NCBI RefSeq assembly: GCF_003386195.1
Contig: NZ_QRDX01000002.1
Location: 279,675 to 343,674 of the forward strand
Source: Seonamhaeicola aphaedonensis
GTDB taxonomy: Bacteria; Bacteroidota; Bacteroidia; Flavobacteriales; Flavobacteriaceae
Length of the DNA: 64,000 nucleotides
Direction of reading: 5' to 3'
Made by a program: the position numbers and the translations under genes. Positions within the stretch are counted from its first letter, which is position 1; each line of letters begins with the position of its first letter. Of the stretch, positions 43,100-52,674 are shown in pieces. The notes under the pieces were generated by a model. It saw only the letters and a list, made by a program, of their open reading frames with translations, did not search any database and had not been told where the DNA came from.

Positions 43100-45543
43100 T
43101 CCTTGATTCTTTCTAACCGGTCTCTTTCTTCTAAGTCAATTAATTTTCGAGTTTTATTTAGTCTAGTATTACCAAATTTATAGTTGAATCCTACGATAAA
43201 AAGTCTATTTTCCATTCTAGATTTCATAAATACATCTTGATTAGCATATTGGGTGGTCTGGTTAAAATTTAAGTTATTAAAGACATCTGCTATTCCCAAA
43301 CTCAAAGATGCCTTATTATCCCAAAACGACTTTCTAACATTAATATTCAAACCAGATCTTGTACTGGTTACAGATGGACCATTGGCAACTACAGGCGATA
43401 TAAATAAATACGTTATATCAGCAGTAAGACTGTTGTCTTCTAAAAAGTAAAAAAAGTTAGCAACTTGAAAGTATAAAGACCATCTGTCAATAGACTGCAA
43501 GCTATTATCACTTTCTAAAGCAAAAAATTTGTTTTCATAATAAAATAATGATGAGACAACCGATAGGTTCCATCGCTTTAATAGCTGAGTATATGTAATA
43601 AAGTCAAGGCCGTAAGAAATACTATTATCAATGTTAGTAAAACTATATTTCAGTACATTTTCTTCATTATCTTGGAAAACAATCTCTTGAGCAGGGTCAT
43701 TCTCATATCTATAATAAATTTCAAAAGTAAAATCTTTGTTAAAAGTGTACCCAAAAGTCACTACATCGTCTATCTGAGGCATTAAATTAGGGTCTCCCAC
43801 TACAAAGGTGTTATCATTTAAAAAGTATCTAAATGGATTAAGCTGATTATATCGAGGGCGAGCTATACGTCTCTTATAGTTTAAATATATCTCGTTATTA
43901 CTGTTAAGTCTATTCAAAATATGAATAGATGGAAAGAACTTTAGATAGTCTGTTTTATTCATTTGATTATTTAATAATGAATTCCCTTCTATACTCGTAT
44001 ACTCTAATCTTAAGCCTGTTTTAATACTCCATGAATCCCAATCCTGTGAATAACTTGTATAGGCAGCAAAATTAGTTTCATTATATATAAATGTATCGGA
44101 GTTGTTCAAATCCTCCTCCCGTATACCATTGTCAAAGATATATTGGGTTACTAGGCTCTCAGAATTAATATCTGAAACTTTGCCTCCAGCTTCAAACTCA
44201 ACACCATCATTTAAGGGCAAATAATAATCAATTTGTCCTGTATATAATTTAATTTTTTGACTTGAAAATGTTTGAAACCTATTATCTCTAATTAAACTCT
44301 GGTCTGGAAACAAATAATCAGTATCAACATTCTGAAAACTCGAAAAATCATAATTTGTATGGTGAATACTAGCTGAAAGTTGTTCACCTCGATTATTGAA
44401 TTTGTGATTATAATCTAAAGTAAACGCTAGATTAAAAGTTTCATAAACCGATCTACCATCAGTTACAAAAGAAGAATCAAGTTCTTTATTAGCGTTAAAA
44501 ACCTCAGTTGTAGAATTAACAAAGTCTTTTGTGCTTTCTCTTGGGGCTATAAGCATGTTAGTTGAAAAACCTAAACTATTTTTATTATTAAGTTTATAAT
44601 TAATATTACCACTTATAGTCTTATCAGCAGTTCTAACGGTACTTTTTACGTCAGTTTCCCAACTGGTTGCAGGTTGGGTGCCATTAAAAAAGTTAATAAA
44701 TTGGTCATTATTTCTAAATTCGCGTTTAGGGCTATCACTAAAATTTAAATAGGTGTCAATTTTTTTAGTTTTAAAAAAATGACTGGTACCGTAAGTATAC
44801 TTAGGAAATTCTGGGCCTTGTTTAAAATTACCAAAGACACTACCATGGTAACCCGTAACGATATTTTTACTGGTTATAATATTTAAAACAGCTCCACCCT
44901 CTGCGTCATATCGCGCTGGAGGATTGGTTATAACCTCTATGGATTTTATGTTTTCAGCTGGGGTTCCTTCCAAAAGTTGTTGGACTTCCTCTACAGATAG
45001 GTGCACTCTTCTATCATTTATATAAACCACTGGTGTTGAATTTTTTACGGTTATGTTACCGTCATGTACCATAACACCAGGTGTTTGTTTTAATACATCC
45101 AACACGTTACTGTTTGAGAGTGTGGAATTTTCCAAATTAAAAATTATTCTGTCAACCATTCTTTTAACTGTAGGTTTCTTAGCAATTACTGTAACACCTT
45201 CTAAAATCTCAACGGTTTCTTTCAGAATAATAGGTTCAATTGAAGTATTGGACTCTACAGTAATGGGTGTTTCAACAGATTCATACCCCAAAAAACTAAC
45301 CTTAATTATAAAGTTTGAAGCGTTTAAATTTTCAATTTGAAAATAGCCATTATCATTGGTTGTAGTCCCACTTACAAATACATTATCATTGAAGATGACT
45401 ATATTAGCGAAAGCTATAGGGAGATTTTTTTCATCCTGTACCCTACCTTGTATAACTAAATCTTGAGAAAAGCAGACAAATGAGAAAGAAAAAAATAAGA
45501 GAGCTAAAAATCTTTTTTGCATACAAAATATACCTCTATACAA
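43096..45543 (-). CDS. Outer-membrane beta-barrel (TonB-dependent-type) receptor
   Basis: The protein is 815 residues from the first ATG, but MQKRFLALLFFSFSFVCFSQ at 45522 gives a clean signal peptide, so the first seven residues are probably not used. After the signal comes a carboxypeptidase-regulatory-like beta sandwich (about 30-110). A plug domain (NSNVLDVLKQTPGVMVHDG; YINDRRVHLSVEEVQQLLEG) and a large barrel to the end follow. This is the outer membrane beta-barrel family of Bacteroidota. No TonB box is evident, and no partner SusD gene is nearby, so the ligand is unknown. Confidence 0.88.
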   Translation of the reverse strand: MYRGIFCMQKRFLALLFFSFSFVCFSQDLVIQGRVQDEKNLPIAFANIVIFNDNVFVSGTTTNDNGYFQIENLNASNFIIKVSFLGYESVETPITVESNTSIEPIILKETVEILEGVTVIAKKPTVKRMVDRIIFNLENSTLSNSNVLDVLKQTPGVMVHDGNITVKNSTPVVYINDRRVHLSVEEVQQLLEGTPAENIKSIEVITNPPARYDAEGGAVLNIITSKNIVTGYHGSVFGNFKQGPEFPKYTYGTSHFFKTKKIDTYLNFSDSPKREFRNNDQFINFFNGTQPATSWETDVKSTVRTADKTISGNINYKLNNKNSLGFSTNMLIAPRESTKDFVNSTTEVFNANKELDSSFVTDGRSVYETFNLAFTLDYNHKFNNRGEQLSASIHHTNYDFSSFQNVDTDYLFPDQSLIRDNRFQTFSSQKIKLYTGQIDYYLPLNDGVEFEAGGKVSDINSESLVTQYIFDNGIREEDLNNSDTFIYNETNFAAYTSYSQDWDSWSIKTGLRLEYTSIEGNSLLNNQMNKTDYLKFFPSIHILNRLNSNNEIYLNYKRRIARPRYNQLNPFRYFLNDNTFVVGDPNLMPQIDDVVTFGYTFNKDFTFEIYYRYENDPAQEIVFQDNEENVLKYSFTNIDNSISYGLDFITYTQLLKRWNLSVVSSLFYYENKFFALESDNSLQSIDRWSLYFQVANFFYFLEDNSLTADITYLFISPVVANGPSVTSTRSGLNINVRKSFWDNKASLSLGIADVFNNLNFNQTTQYANQDVFMKSRMENRLFIVGFNYKFGNTRLNKTRKLIDLEERDRLERIKD

Positions 45544-45708
45544 ACTTAAGGTATTTATGTTAAATTAAGTTATGGTAAAACCCCAATAAAAATAAATAAA
45601 AATCCCACAATTTTAGCTTTCTAGAGAAGTAAAATAATTAATTAAATTTTTAGTTTTTGTAAGCATTAAAAAATTTATTTGTAATTTGATTTTTATTTAT
45701 AATTTTCG

Positions 45709-46908
45709 ATGTCTAAACAACTTTCTCCGTTCACAAAGCAACAGCTTTTACCTCAAGAAGAAACCCTAGAAATATTTAAAAAAAAGGGAGACTTATTTAT
45801 TGGAATACCTAAAGAAACTGCTTTTCAAGAGCAACGCATATGCCTTACTCCAGATGCCGTTTTTGCGTTGGTTAATAACGGACATAAAGTACTATTAGAA
45901 TCAGGAGCTGGTGAAGGTGCCAGTTTTAGCGATAAAGATTATAGTGAAGCAGGTGCCGAAATTACTAAAGATACAGCAAAAGTATTTGCTTGTCCTATTG
46001 TATTAAAAGTGGAACCGCCAACGCTTGAGCAAATAAAACTTCTTAATCCACAAACCATATTAATTTCGGCATTGCAGCTCAAAACACAAAACAAAAAGTA
46101 TTTTGAAGCTCTGGCATCTAAGCGAATTACAGCCTTGGCATTTGAGTTTATAAGAGATGCCGATGGCAACTATCCTGCCGTGCGATCGTTGAGTGAGATT
46201 GCAGGAACTGCTTCAGTTTTAATAGCTTCGGAATTATTATCAGACACCAAAGATGGTAACGGTTTAATGTTTGGAAACATTAGTGGTGTTCCACCTGTTG
46301 AAGTGGTTATTTTAGGAGCTGGAACGGTTGGTGAATTTGCCGCTCGAAGCGCTATGGGTCTGGGAGCTGGTATCAAAATTTTTGATAACTCCATTACCAA
46401 ACTCAGACGTATTCAAACTAACTTAGGTAGACCGTTTTTCACATCTACCCTTCAGCCAAAAAATTTAACCAAGGCTTTAAAACGATGCGACGTAGTAATT
46501 GGAGCTGTAAGAGGCAAAAACAGAGCACCTATAGTTGTAACAGAAGGCCTTGTACAAACTATGAAAAAAGGCGCTATTATTATTGATGTAAGTATAGATA
46601 TGGGGGGCTGTTTTGAAACCAGTGAGGTTACTTCTCATAAACACCCCACTTTTATAAAACATGGCGTGGTTCATTATTGCGTACCTAATATTCCTGCTAG
46701 ATACCCCAGAACAGCATCAGTATCCATTAGCAATATTTTTACGCCATATCTATTACAGATTGCTGAAGATGGTGGTATTGAAAATTCTTTACGTTTTGAT
46801 AGGGGTTTAAGAAATGGATTGTATTTTTATCACGGAATTTTAACAAGCAAATCTGTGGGTGAATGGTTTGATTTGAGTTATAGTGATGCTAACTTACTTA
46901 TTTTCTAA
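45709..46908 (+). CDS. ald: Alanine dehydrogenase
   Basis: The 399-residue protein interconverts L-alanine and pyruvate with NAD. The N-terminal half shows GIPKETAFQEQRICLTPDAV and GHKVLLESGAGEGASFSD. The NAD-binding half shows VVILGAGTVGEFAARSAMGLGA, and near the end VPNIPARYPRTASVSISN matches the family. PntA (transhydrogenase alpha subunit) is related but lacks this length and context. It heads a plus-strand run with the DUF4258 and sugar transferase genes. Confidence 0.9.
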   Translation: MSKQLSPFTKQQLLPQEETLEIFKKKGDLFIGIPKETAFQEQRICLTPDAVFALVNNGHKVLLESGAGEGASFSDKDYSEAGAEITKDTAKVFACPIVLKVEPPTLEQIKLLNPQTILISALQLKTQNKKYFEALASKRITALAFEFIRDADGNYPAVRSLSEIAGTASVLIASELLSDTKDGNGLMFGNISGVPPVEVVILGAGTVGEFAARSAMGLGAGIKIFDNSITKLRRIQTNLGRPFFTSTLQPKNLTKALKRCDVVIGAVRGKNRAPIVVTEGLVQTMKKGAIIIDVSIDMGGCFETSEVTSHKHPTFIKHGVVHYCVPNIPARYPRTASVSISNIFTPYLLQIAEDGGIENSLRFDRGLRNGLYFYHGILTSKSVGEWFDLSYSDANLLIF

Positions 46909-46934
46909 AAGCACCCCAAATCAAAGTAATTTAA

Positions 46935-47288
46935 ATGAAGTTTATACAACGATTAGGCTACTATTTAGGCGGTTTCTCTATTGGGTTAATAGTACTTGCT
47001 TTTTTCTTGAACGGAAAACAAGTGTCTTGTGATTATGGTCCAAAAGCCAGGGTTTTGAAAAATATTAATTCTAAGCCTATTAATTATACTCAAACTTTTA
47101 TTAGTGATTCTTCCACTATCAAGCAGATATTGCAAAAAGGCAATATAGATTTTTCTAAAAGCAACCCAAGACAAGAACCTTGCGGAAACTATTTTATTGA
47201 AGGTAAGCATAATGATTATCTTGTGTCTGTTGTGATTAAGAACTGTGATAGCATTGTTACGGTATTAGATTTTAAAGAGGTTCCGTAA
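46935..47288 (+). CDS. DUF4258 membrane-anchored protein
   Basis: The product is 117 residues with one N-terminal membrane segment (about 8-26) and a periplasmic domain containing SCDYGPKARVLKNI, RQEPCGNYFIEG and VVIKNCDSIVTVLDF. The three Cys residues could form disulfides. The fold matches DUF4258 proteins of flavobacteria. It follows ald by 26 bases and precedes the sugar transferase by 4 bases, so all three are likely cotranscribed. Confidence 0.65.
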   Translation: MKFIQRLGYYLGGFSIGLIVLAFFLNGKQVSCDYGPKARVLKNINSKPINYTQTFISDSSTIKQILQKGNIDFSKSNPRQEPCGNYFIEGKHNDYLVSVVIKNCDSIVTVLDFKEVP

Positions 47289-47292
47289 AGTT

Positions 47293-47886
47293 ATGCTCAA
47301 AAGAAGTTTTGATGTTGTTTTTGCTGTCATTGGGTTAATCGTACTCTTTCCTATTCTTCTTTTAATTGCAATACTTATAAAAATTGATTCTAGGGGATCA
47401 GCGCTATTTATTCAAGGTAGAGTTGGTAAAAATAATACCGACTTCAATATTTACAAATTTAGAACCATGCGTATTCTTTCTGAAAAAGAAGGTCTCCTTA
47501 CGTTAGGAAATAATGATTCTAGAGTTACCAAAATAGGTTATTTTCTAAGACGTTATAAAATTGATGAGTTTCCTCAATTAATTAATGTTTTAAAGGGAGA
47601 TATGAGTTTTGTTGGACCTAGACCAGAGCTTAGGTATTACGTTAACTTTTACGATGAAAAAGATATAAATGTTTTTTGTGTTAGACCAGGTATTACAGGA
47701 CTTGCTTCACTAAAGTATCGAAATGAGGTAGAACTTTTAAAAGCTGCTGAAAACCCAGAAGACTTTTATATAAACACCATCATTCCTGACAAACTTAGAT
47801 ATAATAAAATGTATATTGAAAAACGAAATTTCTTTTTTGATTTAAGAATTATTATCAAGTCATTTGCTAAAGTCATATATAAATAA
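47293..47886 (+). CDS. Undecaprenyl-phosphate sugar phosphotransferase
   Basis: This 197-residue enzyme belongs to the monotopic PglC/WcaJ-type sugar transferases that load the first sugar-1-phosphate on undecaprenyl phosphate. It shows a single membrane helix (about 8-30), FRTMR, DEFPQLINVLKGDMSFVGPRPEL and FCVRPGITGLASLKYRNE. The length is the minimal catalytic core (PglC-like). No other polysaccharide genes flank it, so the polymer it starts is unknown. Confidence 0.9.
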   Translation: MLKRSFDVVFAVIGLIVLFPILLLIAILIKIDSRGSALFIQGRVGKNNTDFNIYKFRTMRILSEKEGLLTLGNNDSRVTKIGYFLRRYKIDEFPQLINVLKGDMSFVGPRPELRYYVNFYDEKDINVFCVRPGITGLASLKYRNEVELLKAAENPEDFYINTIIPDKLRYNKMYIEKRNFFFDLRIIIKSFAKVIYK

Positions 47887-47893
47887 ACTATAA

Positions 47894-49117
47894 CTACATT
47901 GAATATTGACTTCTTCTACGCTTCTTTTCGTTATTTAAAAGATTCAATTCTCTACCTGTTTGTCCGGCAACTGAGGTGTTTTCCTCAGCCCTTCTTATTA
48001 AATATGGCATAACATCTTTTACAGGTCCAAAAGGAATATATTTAGCCACATTGTAACCTAGATTAGCAAGATTAAAACTAATATGATCACTCATTCCGTA
48101 CAACTGCCCAAACCAAACCCGAGAATCGTTGTTTTTCAAACCTTTTTCTTTCATTAAATGCATGAGCAAATAAGAACTTTCTTCATTATGAGTGCCCGCA
48201 AATACAAAGATATTATCTAAATTATCAACAATATATTTTAACCCATTATTAAAGTTGGCGTCGGTAGCTGCTTTATTTTCACAAATTGGAGACTTGTAAC
48301 TTTGTTCTTTGGCTCTATCATTTTCCTTTTCCAAATAAGCACCTCTTACTAATTTATAACCTAAATAATACCCACCCTTAATAGCTTTTTTATGTTCCGC
48401 CTTTAAGAATTTTAATCTATCATGTCTATACATTTGTAGGGTATTGAAAACTATTGGTTTTTCAGTATTGTAGGTTTTCATCATCTCGGTTGCAAGAGTA
48501 TCAGCCGCATCTTGCATCCAACTTTCTTCGGCATCAATTAAAACGGCAACGTCATTTTCTTTAGCCTTATTACAAATTATATTATAACGGTATACAACTT
48601 TATTCCAAGCTTCTTGTTCTGTATCGTCTAAAGATTTATTCATTCCCACTTTTGTATACAAACTTAATTTACCCAAACCAGTTGGTTTAAACACTGCTAT
48701 AGGTATAGCATCTATATTTTTAGCAAAATCAATAATTTTTAGAACCTTTTCAACGGTATTATCAAACTCATTTTCATTTTCTTTACCTTCAACAGAATAA
48801 TCAAGCACAGAACTAACTCCCTTACTAAACATCTTCTCAATGACTGGTAAACAATCGTCTTCATTAATACCTCCACAGAAATGGTCAAATACTGTAGCAC
48901 GAATAAGTCCTTCTATTGGTAAATTTGCTTTTAATGCAAAATTGGTAGCGGCTGTACCTATTCTTACTAGGGGTTGAACAGATATCATTTTAAATAAAAA
49001 ATAAGCTCTCTCTAACTCAGAATCGTTTTTAAGAGAAAAAGCAATTTCTGTATTTTCGAAAATACGTTCGTTTTTTTGCATTATTATCAACAACTTACTA
49101 CAAATATAATTAACCAT
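47894..49117 (-). CDS. Proline dehydrogenase
   Basis: The flavoenzyme oxidises proline to pyrroline-5-carboxylate. The protein shows the PRODH barrel pieces: ATVFDHFCGGINEDDC, VLIDAEESWMQDAAD, FNTLQMYRHDRLKFL, YKLVRGAYLEKENDRA, FAGTHNEESS and the C-terminal YLIRRAEENTSVAGQTGRE, which carries the Arg pair that binds proline. The first 12 codons (MVNYICSKLLII) are not family-like; MQKNERIFENTE at 49081 is the probable start. The partner P5C dehydrogenase is not in the window. It converges with the sugar transferase gene 8 bases away. Confidence 0.93.
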   Translation of the reverse strand: MVNYICSKLLIIMQKNERIFENTEIAFSLKNDSELERAYFLFKMISVQPLVRIGTAATNFALKANLPIEGLIRATVFDHFCGGINEDDCLPVIEKMFSKGVSSVLDYSVEGKENENEFDNTVEKVLKIIDFAKNIDAIPIAVFKPTGLGKLSLYTKVGMNKSLDDTEQEAWNKVVYRYNIICNKAKENDVAVLIDAEESWMQDAADTLATEMMKTYNTEKPIVFNTLQMYRHDRLKFLKAEHKKAIKGGYYLGYKLVRGAYLEKENDRAKEQSYKSPICENKAATDANFNNGLKYIVDNLDNIFVFAGTHNEESSYLLMHLMKEKGLKNNDSRVWFGQLYGMSDHISFNLANLGYNVAKYIPFGPVKDVMPYLIRRAEENTSVAGQTGRELNLLNNEKKRRRSQYSM

Positions 49118-49176
49118 AAGTTATCATTTTATATAAAATCTCCTTAATTTCACAGCCTTTAAAAAGCTATTTATTT

Positions 49177-50244
49177 ATGGATTCTATCACTTATAAAGAT
49201 TGCACAATTCATTTTAATAATGACTGCTACACGGCTGTTAACAAGCATCTTAAAAAGCATAACTTTTCTAAGATTTTCATTTTAGTTGATGAAAATACAC
49301 ACCAATATTGTTTGCCTTTTTTCTTGGAAAAGCTTGAGGCGAATGCTGAAATTGAAATCATTGAAATTGAATCAGGTGAAATAAACAAGACTATTGAGAC
49401 TTGCGTTGGTGTATGGAACACACTCTCTGATTTAGATGCCGATAGAAAAAGTTTAATGGTTAATATTGGCGGTGGTGTTATTACTGATTTAGGTGGATTT
49501 GTTGCTTGTACTTTTAAAAGAGGAATTGCTTATATAAATGTCCCCACTACCCTTTTATCTATGGTTGATGCATCTGTTGGAGGGAAAACTGGTGTTGATT
49601 TAGGACATTTAAAAAATCAGATAGGTGTTATTAGCGACCCAGATTTAGTACTCATAGATCCTTATTATTTAAACACATTACCTTCGAACCAAATGCGATC
49701 TGGTTTAGCTGAAATGTTAAAGCATGGATTGATTAGTGATAATGAATACTGGAACAAGTTCAAGGATTTGTCGGCACTTACATTGGTTGATTTAGACGAA
49801 CTCATCTACCAATCTGTTATCATTAAGAGAAATGTGGTCAATGAAGATCCTTTTGAAGATGGTCTACGAAAAACTTTGAATTTCGGACATACTTTAGGAC
49901 ACGCCATAGAATCTTATTTTTTGAGCAACCCAAAGAAAGAAACATTATTACATGGTGAAGCCATCGTTATAGGTATGATATTAGCATGTTATATATCTTC
50001 TGAATTATCAGGTTTTCCAAAAGAGCTAACCAACGATATCAAAGATTTACTTATTGGTTATTACGGAAAAGTTTCTATTGATAAAAGTGAATATGAACCC
50101 ATAATGGAGCTTTTAAAATATGATAAGAAGAATAATCATGGGAACATTAATTTTGTACTTCTAGAATCAATTGGAAAACCAAAGATTGACTGCAAAGTTG
50201 AGGACAATATTATTGTGGATGCTTTTAACTATTACAATTCGTAA
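49177..50244 (+). CDS. aroB: 3-dehydroquinate synthase
   Basis: AroB makes dehydroquinate, step 2 of the shikimate pathway, using NAD and a divalent metal. The 355 residues show NIGGGVITDLGGFVACTFKRG, PTTLLSMVDASVGGKTGVDL, RSGLAEMLKHGLI and the metal His residues in LNFGHTLGHAIES and LLHGEAIVIGM. It stands alone, divergent from the proline dehydrogenase gene, and ends at a terminator. Confidence 0.96.
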   Translation: MDSITYKDCTIHFNNDCYTAVNKHLKKHNFSKIFILVDENTHQYCLPFFLEKLEANAEIEIIEIESGEINKTIETCVGVWNTLSDLDADRKSLMVNIGGGVITDLGGFVACTFKRGIAYINVPTTLLSMVDASVGGKTGVDLGHLKNQIGVISDPDLVLIDPYYLNTLPSNQMRSGLAEMLKHGLISDNEYWNKFKDLSALTLVDLDELIYQSVIIKRNVVNEDPFEDGLRKTLNFGHTLGHAIESYFLSNPKKETLLHGEAIVIGMILACYISSELSGFPKELTNDIKDLLIGYYGKVSIDKSEYEPIMELLKYDKKNNHGNINFVLLESIGKPKIDCKVEDNIIVDAFNYYNS

Positions 50245-50248
50245 TCAT

Positions 50249-50278
50249 AAAAAAAAGCCTTTTTTTAAAGGGCTTTTT
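50249..50278. terminator. Terminator between aroB and the Lrp-type gene
   Basis: AAAAAGCC pairs with GGCTTTTT around a T/A-rich loop, and T/A tracts on both sides serve the two convergent genes. Confidence 0.8.
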
Positions 50279-50298
50279 AGTTATAGAATCATAATATC

Positions 50299-50781
50299 TT
50301 AATTCATGTCATTAAAAATAGAATGCATTAAACGTTTCTTGTCGTTAATGCTTTCTTCCAATGAAATCATAGTTTCAGTTCTGTAAACACCTTCAATATC
50401 ATCTAATAGAAAAATAACCTCTTTAGCGTGTTCTGTACTTCTGGCTCTAATTTTGCAAAAAATATTAAATTTACCAGTAGTGATATGAGCCACAGTTACA
50501 TAAGGGATTTCGTTGATACGCTCTAAAACAAATTTAGTTTGTGATGTATTATTTAAATAAACTCCAACATAAGCAATAAAAGAATATCCTAGTTTTTTGT
50601 AATCAAGCATTAAAGAAGATCCCTTAATGATTCCAGATTCTTCCATTTTTTTAACACGTACATGTACCGTTCCTGCAGATATCAATAATTTTTTAGCTAT
50701 GTCTGTAAAAGGAATTCTTGTGTTATCAATCAACATATCAAGAATTTGGTGGTCAATTTCGTCTAATTTTATTTTTCCCAT
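50299..50781 (-). CDS. Lrp/AsnC-family transcriptional regulator
   Basis: The 160-residue protein has an N-terminal winged helix (about 5-62, LDEIDHQILDMLIDNTRIPF, then ISAGTVHVRVKKMEESGII) and an RAM ligand-binding domain (about 68-150, YVGVYLNNTSQTKFVLERI). Lrp-type proteins sense amino acids. Its neighbours do not identify the target. It is transcribed alone, with 70 bases to the M14 gene upstream. Confidence 0.9.
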   Translation of the reverse strand: MGKIKLDEIDHQILDMLIDNTRIPFTDIAKKLLISAGTVHVRVKKMEESGIIKGSSLMLDYKKLGYSFIAYVGVYLNNTSQTKFVLERINEIPYVTVAHITTGKFNIFCKIRARSTEHAKEVIFLLDDIEGVYRTETMISLEESINDKKRLMHSIFNDMN

Positions 50782-50851
50782 AATTAGCTTTTCTTAGATA
50801 AAAGCCAAAATTAATACATTTTTATTAATAATTATGTATAATAACTGGGTT

Positions 50852-52000
50852 TTATTTTGGGTTTAATACGATTTTCTTATTTTTCAATATCACGAAAACG
50901 TTTTCGTTACCAATTGATAGGTGTTTTTGATTTTCATCTAACACTTTTTCCCCTTCTGCATTTATTTCTCTGTGTGCGTAAATGTTATTTAATTTCTCAA
51001 TCTTTTCTACAACTGGAATAAATTCCAAATGAGCATTAACTAATGTTTCCTTGAACTGGACACCAATATCAACAAGCCCATTAGAATATCCTGAAACATT
51101 TCTGATAATGACATCTAAAAACAACTTTTCATTTTCAGGGATATCAAAATAGGCTTCGCTATGAGTGCCATCAACTTCATTATTAGCTATATAGTCCAGA
51201 GATGTCACATATGACAAATAAATAAGCTCCCTAGTATATTCTCTATGGTAATCATCATAAAAATGCCCCGCTTCAAATAATATGGTTGGCACATTTTTGC
51301 TTTGAAACGTGTCGCCTACACAATTAATATTGAAAGCATCATCATAAACACCTACCTGACTAGGTATAACTTTTTGTAAAGCTCTATTGATAACACTTAT
51401 TATTTCCATGGCTACTTTTCTGTTTGGTGTGACCGTACATGCTTGATCTTGGGCTGGTGATAAAAATGATACTATGGCTGACTTATTATTTTTGCCAGCG
51501 CTAAATATAGTACGCTGACCATGCAAATTATAACAGTAATGAGGTTGGAAACTATCAAAAATACTACGTAAAACAAGGCTTTCTGGTTGTGATAAATTTT
51601 GGGCATCTCTATTTAGATCTACCTCATTGGCATTTACTCTAGTGTATGCCTCAGCACCGTCTGGATTTAATATAGGAATAATATACAATGTACAGGCCTT
51701 TAATATATAGTCTAAACCAGTTTCTTTATGGGTGAAAGAATTCAATAAATCAAACAACGCTTTTGTTGTGGTAGATTCGTTTCCATGCATTTGAGACCAC
51801 ATTAAAATACGTTTCCTGCCAGTTCCTAATTTTATGCCGTAGATAGATTTCTTTAATACAGAATACCCAATGGTCTCAACAATGAAATTATTATTGAACT
51901 TTTTAAGCAATGACTCTATGTGATTATTGGTAATGTAGCGTCCGAAAAGCGCTTTTTCTTTATTGTTTTCAAATAGAGATTTTAAATAATCAATTTGCAT
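50852..52000 (-). CDS. M14-family zinc carboxypeptidase
   Basis: The 382-residue protein has the zinc ligands His72 and Glu75 in SQMHGNESTTTK, and the substrate-binding NPDGAEAYTRVNANEVDLNRD. A later His, in CYNLHGQRTIFSAG, is probably the third ligand. No signal peptide is present, so it may act in the cytoplasm on peptides or a cell-wall fragment. Its 5' side holds an inverted repeat over its -7 box (52017-52048). Confidence 0.85.
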   Translation of the reverse strand: MQIDYLKSLFENNKEKALFGRYITNNHIESLLKKFNNNFIVETIGYSVLKKSIYGIKLGTGRKRILMWSQMHGNESTTTKALFDLLNSFTHKETGLDYILKACTLYIIPILNPDGAEAYTRVNANEVDLNRDAQNLSQPESLVLRSIFDSFQPHYCYNLHGQRTIFSAGKNNKSAIVSFLSPAQDQACTVTPNRKVAMEIISVINRALQKVIPSQVGVYDDAFNINCVGDTFQSKNVPTILFEAGHFYDDYHREYTRELIYLSYVTSLDYIANNEVDGTHSEAYFDIPENEKLFLDVIIRNVSGYSNGLVDIGVQFKETLVNAHLEFIPVVEKIEKLNNIYAHREINAEGEKVLDENQKHLSIGNENVFVILKNKKIVLNPK

Positions 52001-52016
52001 ATGTTTTCTTTAAGAT

Positions 52017-52048
52017 ACAAATGTAAACATTTACATTTTTACATTTGT
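52017..52048. promoter_or_regulatory. Inverted repeat with opposed -7 boxes, M14/XRE intergenic region
   Basis: ACAAATGTAAA (52017-52027) and TTTACATTTGT (52038-52048) are a perfect 11-bp inverted repeat with a 10-base spacer. Each arm contains TACATTTG, a TAnnTTTG box, facing outward, so the repeat may be a double promoter and/or an operator. The same TTACATTTGTA is repeated at 52074-52084 and 52241-52251. Confidence 0.5.
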
Positions 52049-52241
52049 TAACACTTAATTGTGGTCATATATGTTACATTTGTATACGTTAATGTGCTTG
52101 GAAATGATAATTAAACTTCTTTTCAACTAAATGAAATACATTTAATTGTATATCAATACTTTAAGCATGTTTATATGAAGTAAAATACTAATATATAGTC
52201 ATTTTTATTCCATAATGAAAGCTTCTTAAAGTATAATTTTT

Positions 52242-52249
52242 TACATTTG
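52242..52249 (+). promoter_or_regulatory. Candidate -7 box of the XRE gene
   Basis: TACATTTG matches TAnnTTTG, 33 bases before the start at 52282. It sits inside TTACATTTGTAA, which repeats the arm of the inverted repeat at 52017-52048, so it may also be the regulator's own binding site. Confidence 0.45.
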
Positions 52250-52281
52250 TAACACCAAGCTGCAACTCAATATTATTTACA

Positions 52282-52662
52282 ATGGTAAACAACGAAAAAT
52301 TTGCTAAAAGACTCAAACGAGTCATCGATTATTACGGTCAATCCGCTTCTTCTTTCGCTGAGGAAATAGGAGTTCAACGCTCAAGTATCTCTCATATCCT
52401 TTCTGGTAGAAATAAGCCAAGTTTAGAATTTGTACTAAAAGTACTTACCTCCTTTCCAGAAGTTGAATTGTATTGGCTATTAAATGGTACGGGCGAATTT
52501 CCATCTATTAAAAAAAACTTAGACATTAAACCAACTGAAAATCAAATTCAGGAACGTGAAAATTCAGAATCAAAAATTTTACTTAAAAATAAAAATGACA
52601 AAACTATTGAGCGAATTGTTATTTTTTATTCAGACGGATCGTTTAAAAATTTTCAGAATTAA
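52282..52662 (+). CDS. XRE-family helix-turn-helix regulator
   Basis: The 126-residue protein has an N-terminal XRE domain (about 5-62): FAKRLKRVIDYYGQSASSFA, EEIGVQRSSISHILSGRNKP, and VELYWLLNGTGEFPS. The C-terminal half is charged and has no recognised domain. It lies 280 bases from the divergent M14 gene and may control it through the TACATTTG repeats. It is followed after 12 bases by a small lipoprotein-like gene. Confidence 0.88.
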   Translation: MVNNEKFAKRLKRVIDYYGQSASSFAEEIGVQRSSISHILSGRNKPSLEFVLKVLTSFPEVELYWLLNGTGEFPSIKKNLDIKPTENQIQERENSESKILLKNKNDKTIERIVIFYSDGSFKNFQN

Positions 52663-52674
52663 ATTAGTTTTGTA

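Noticed and set aside
46935-47886. Start of a polysaccharide biosynthesis cluster
   Set aside because: Only one sugar transferase is present; the neighbours are ald, a DUF4258 gene and proline dehydrogenase, with no glycosyltransferases, flippase or polymerase.
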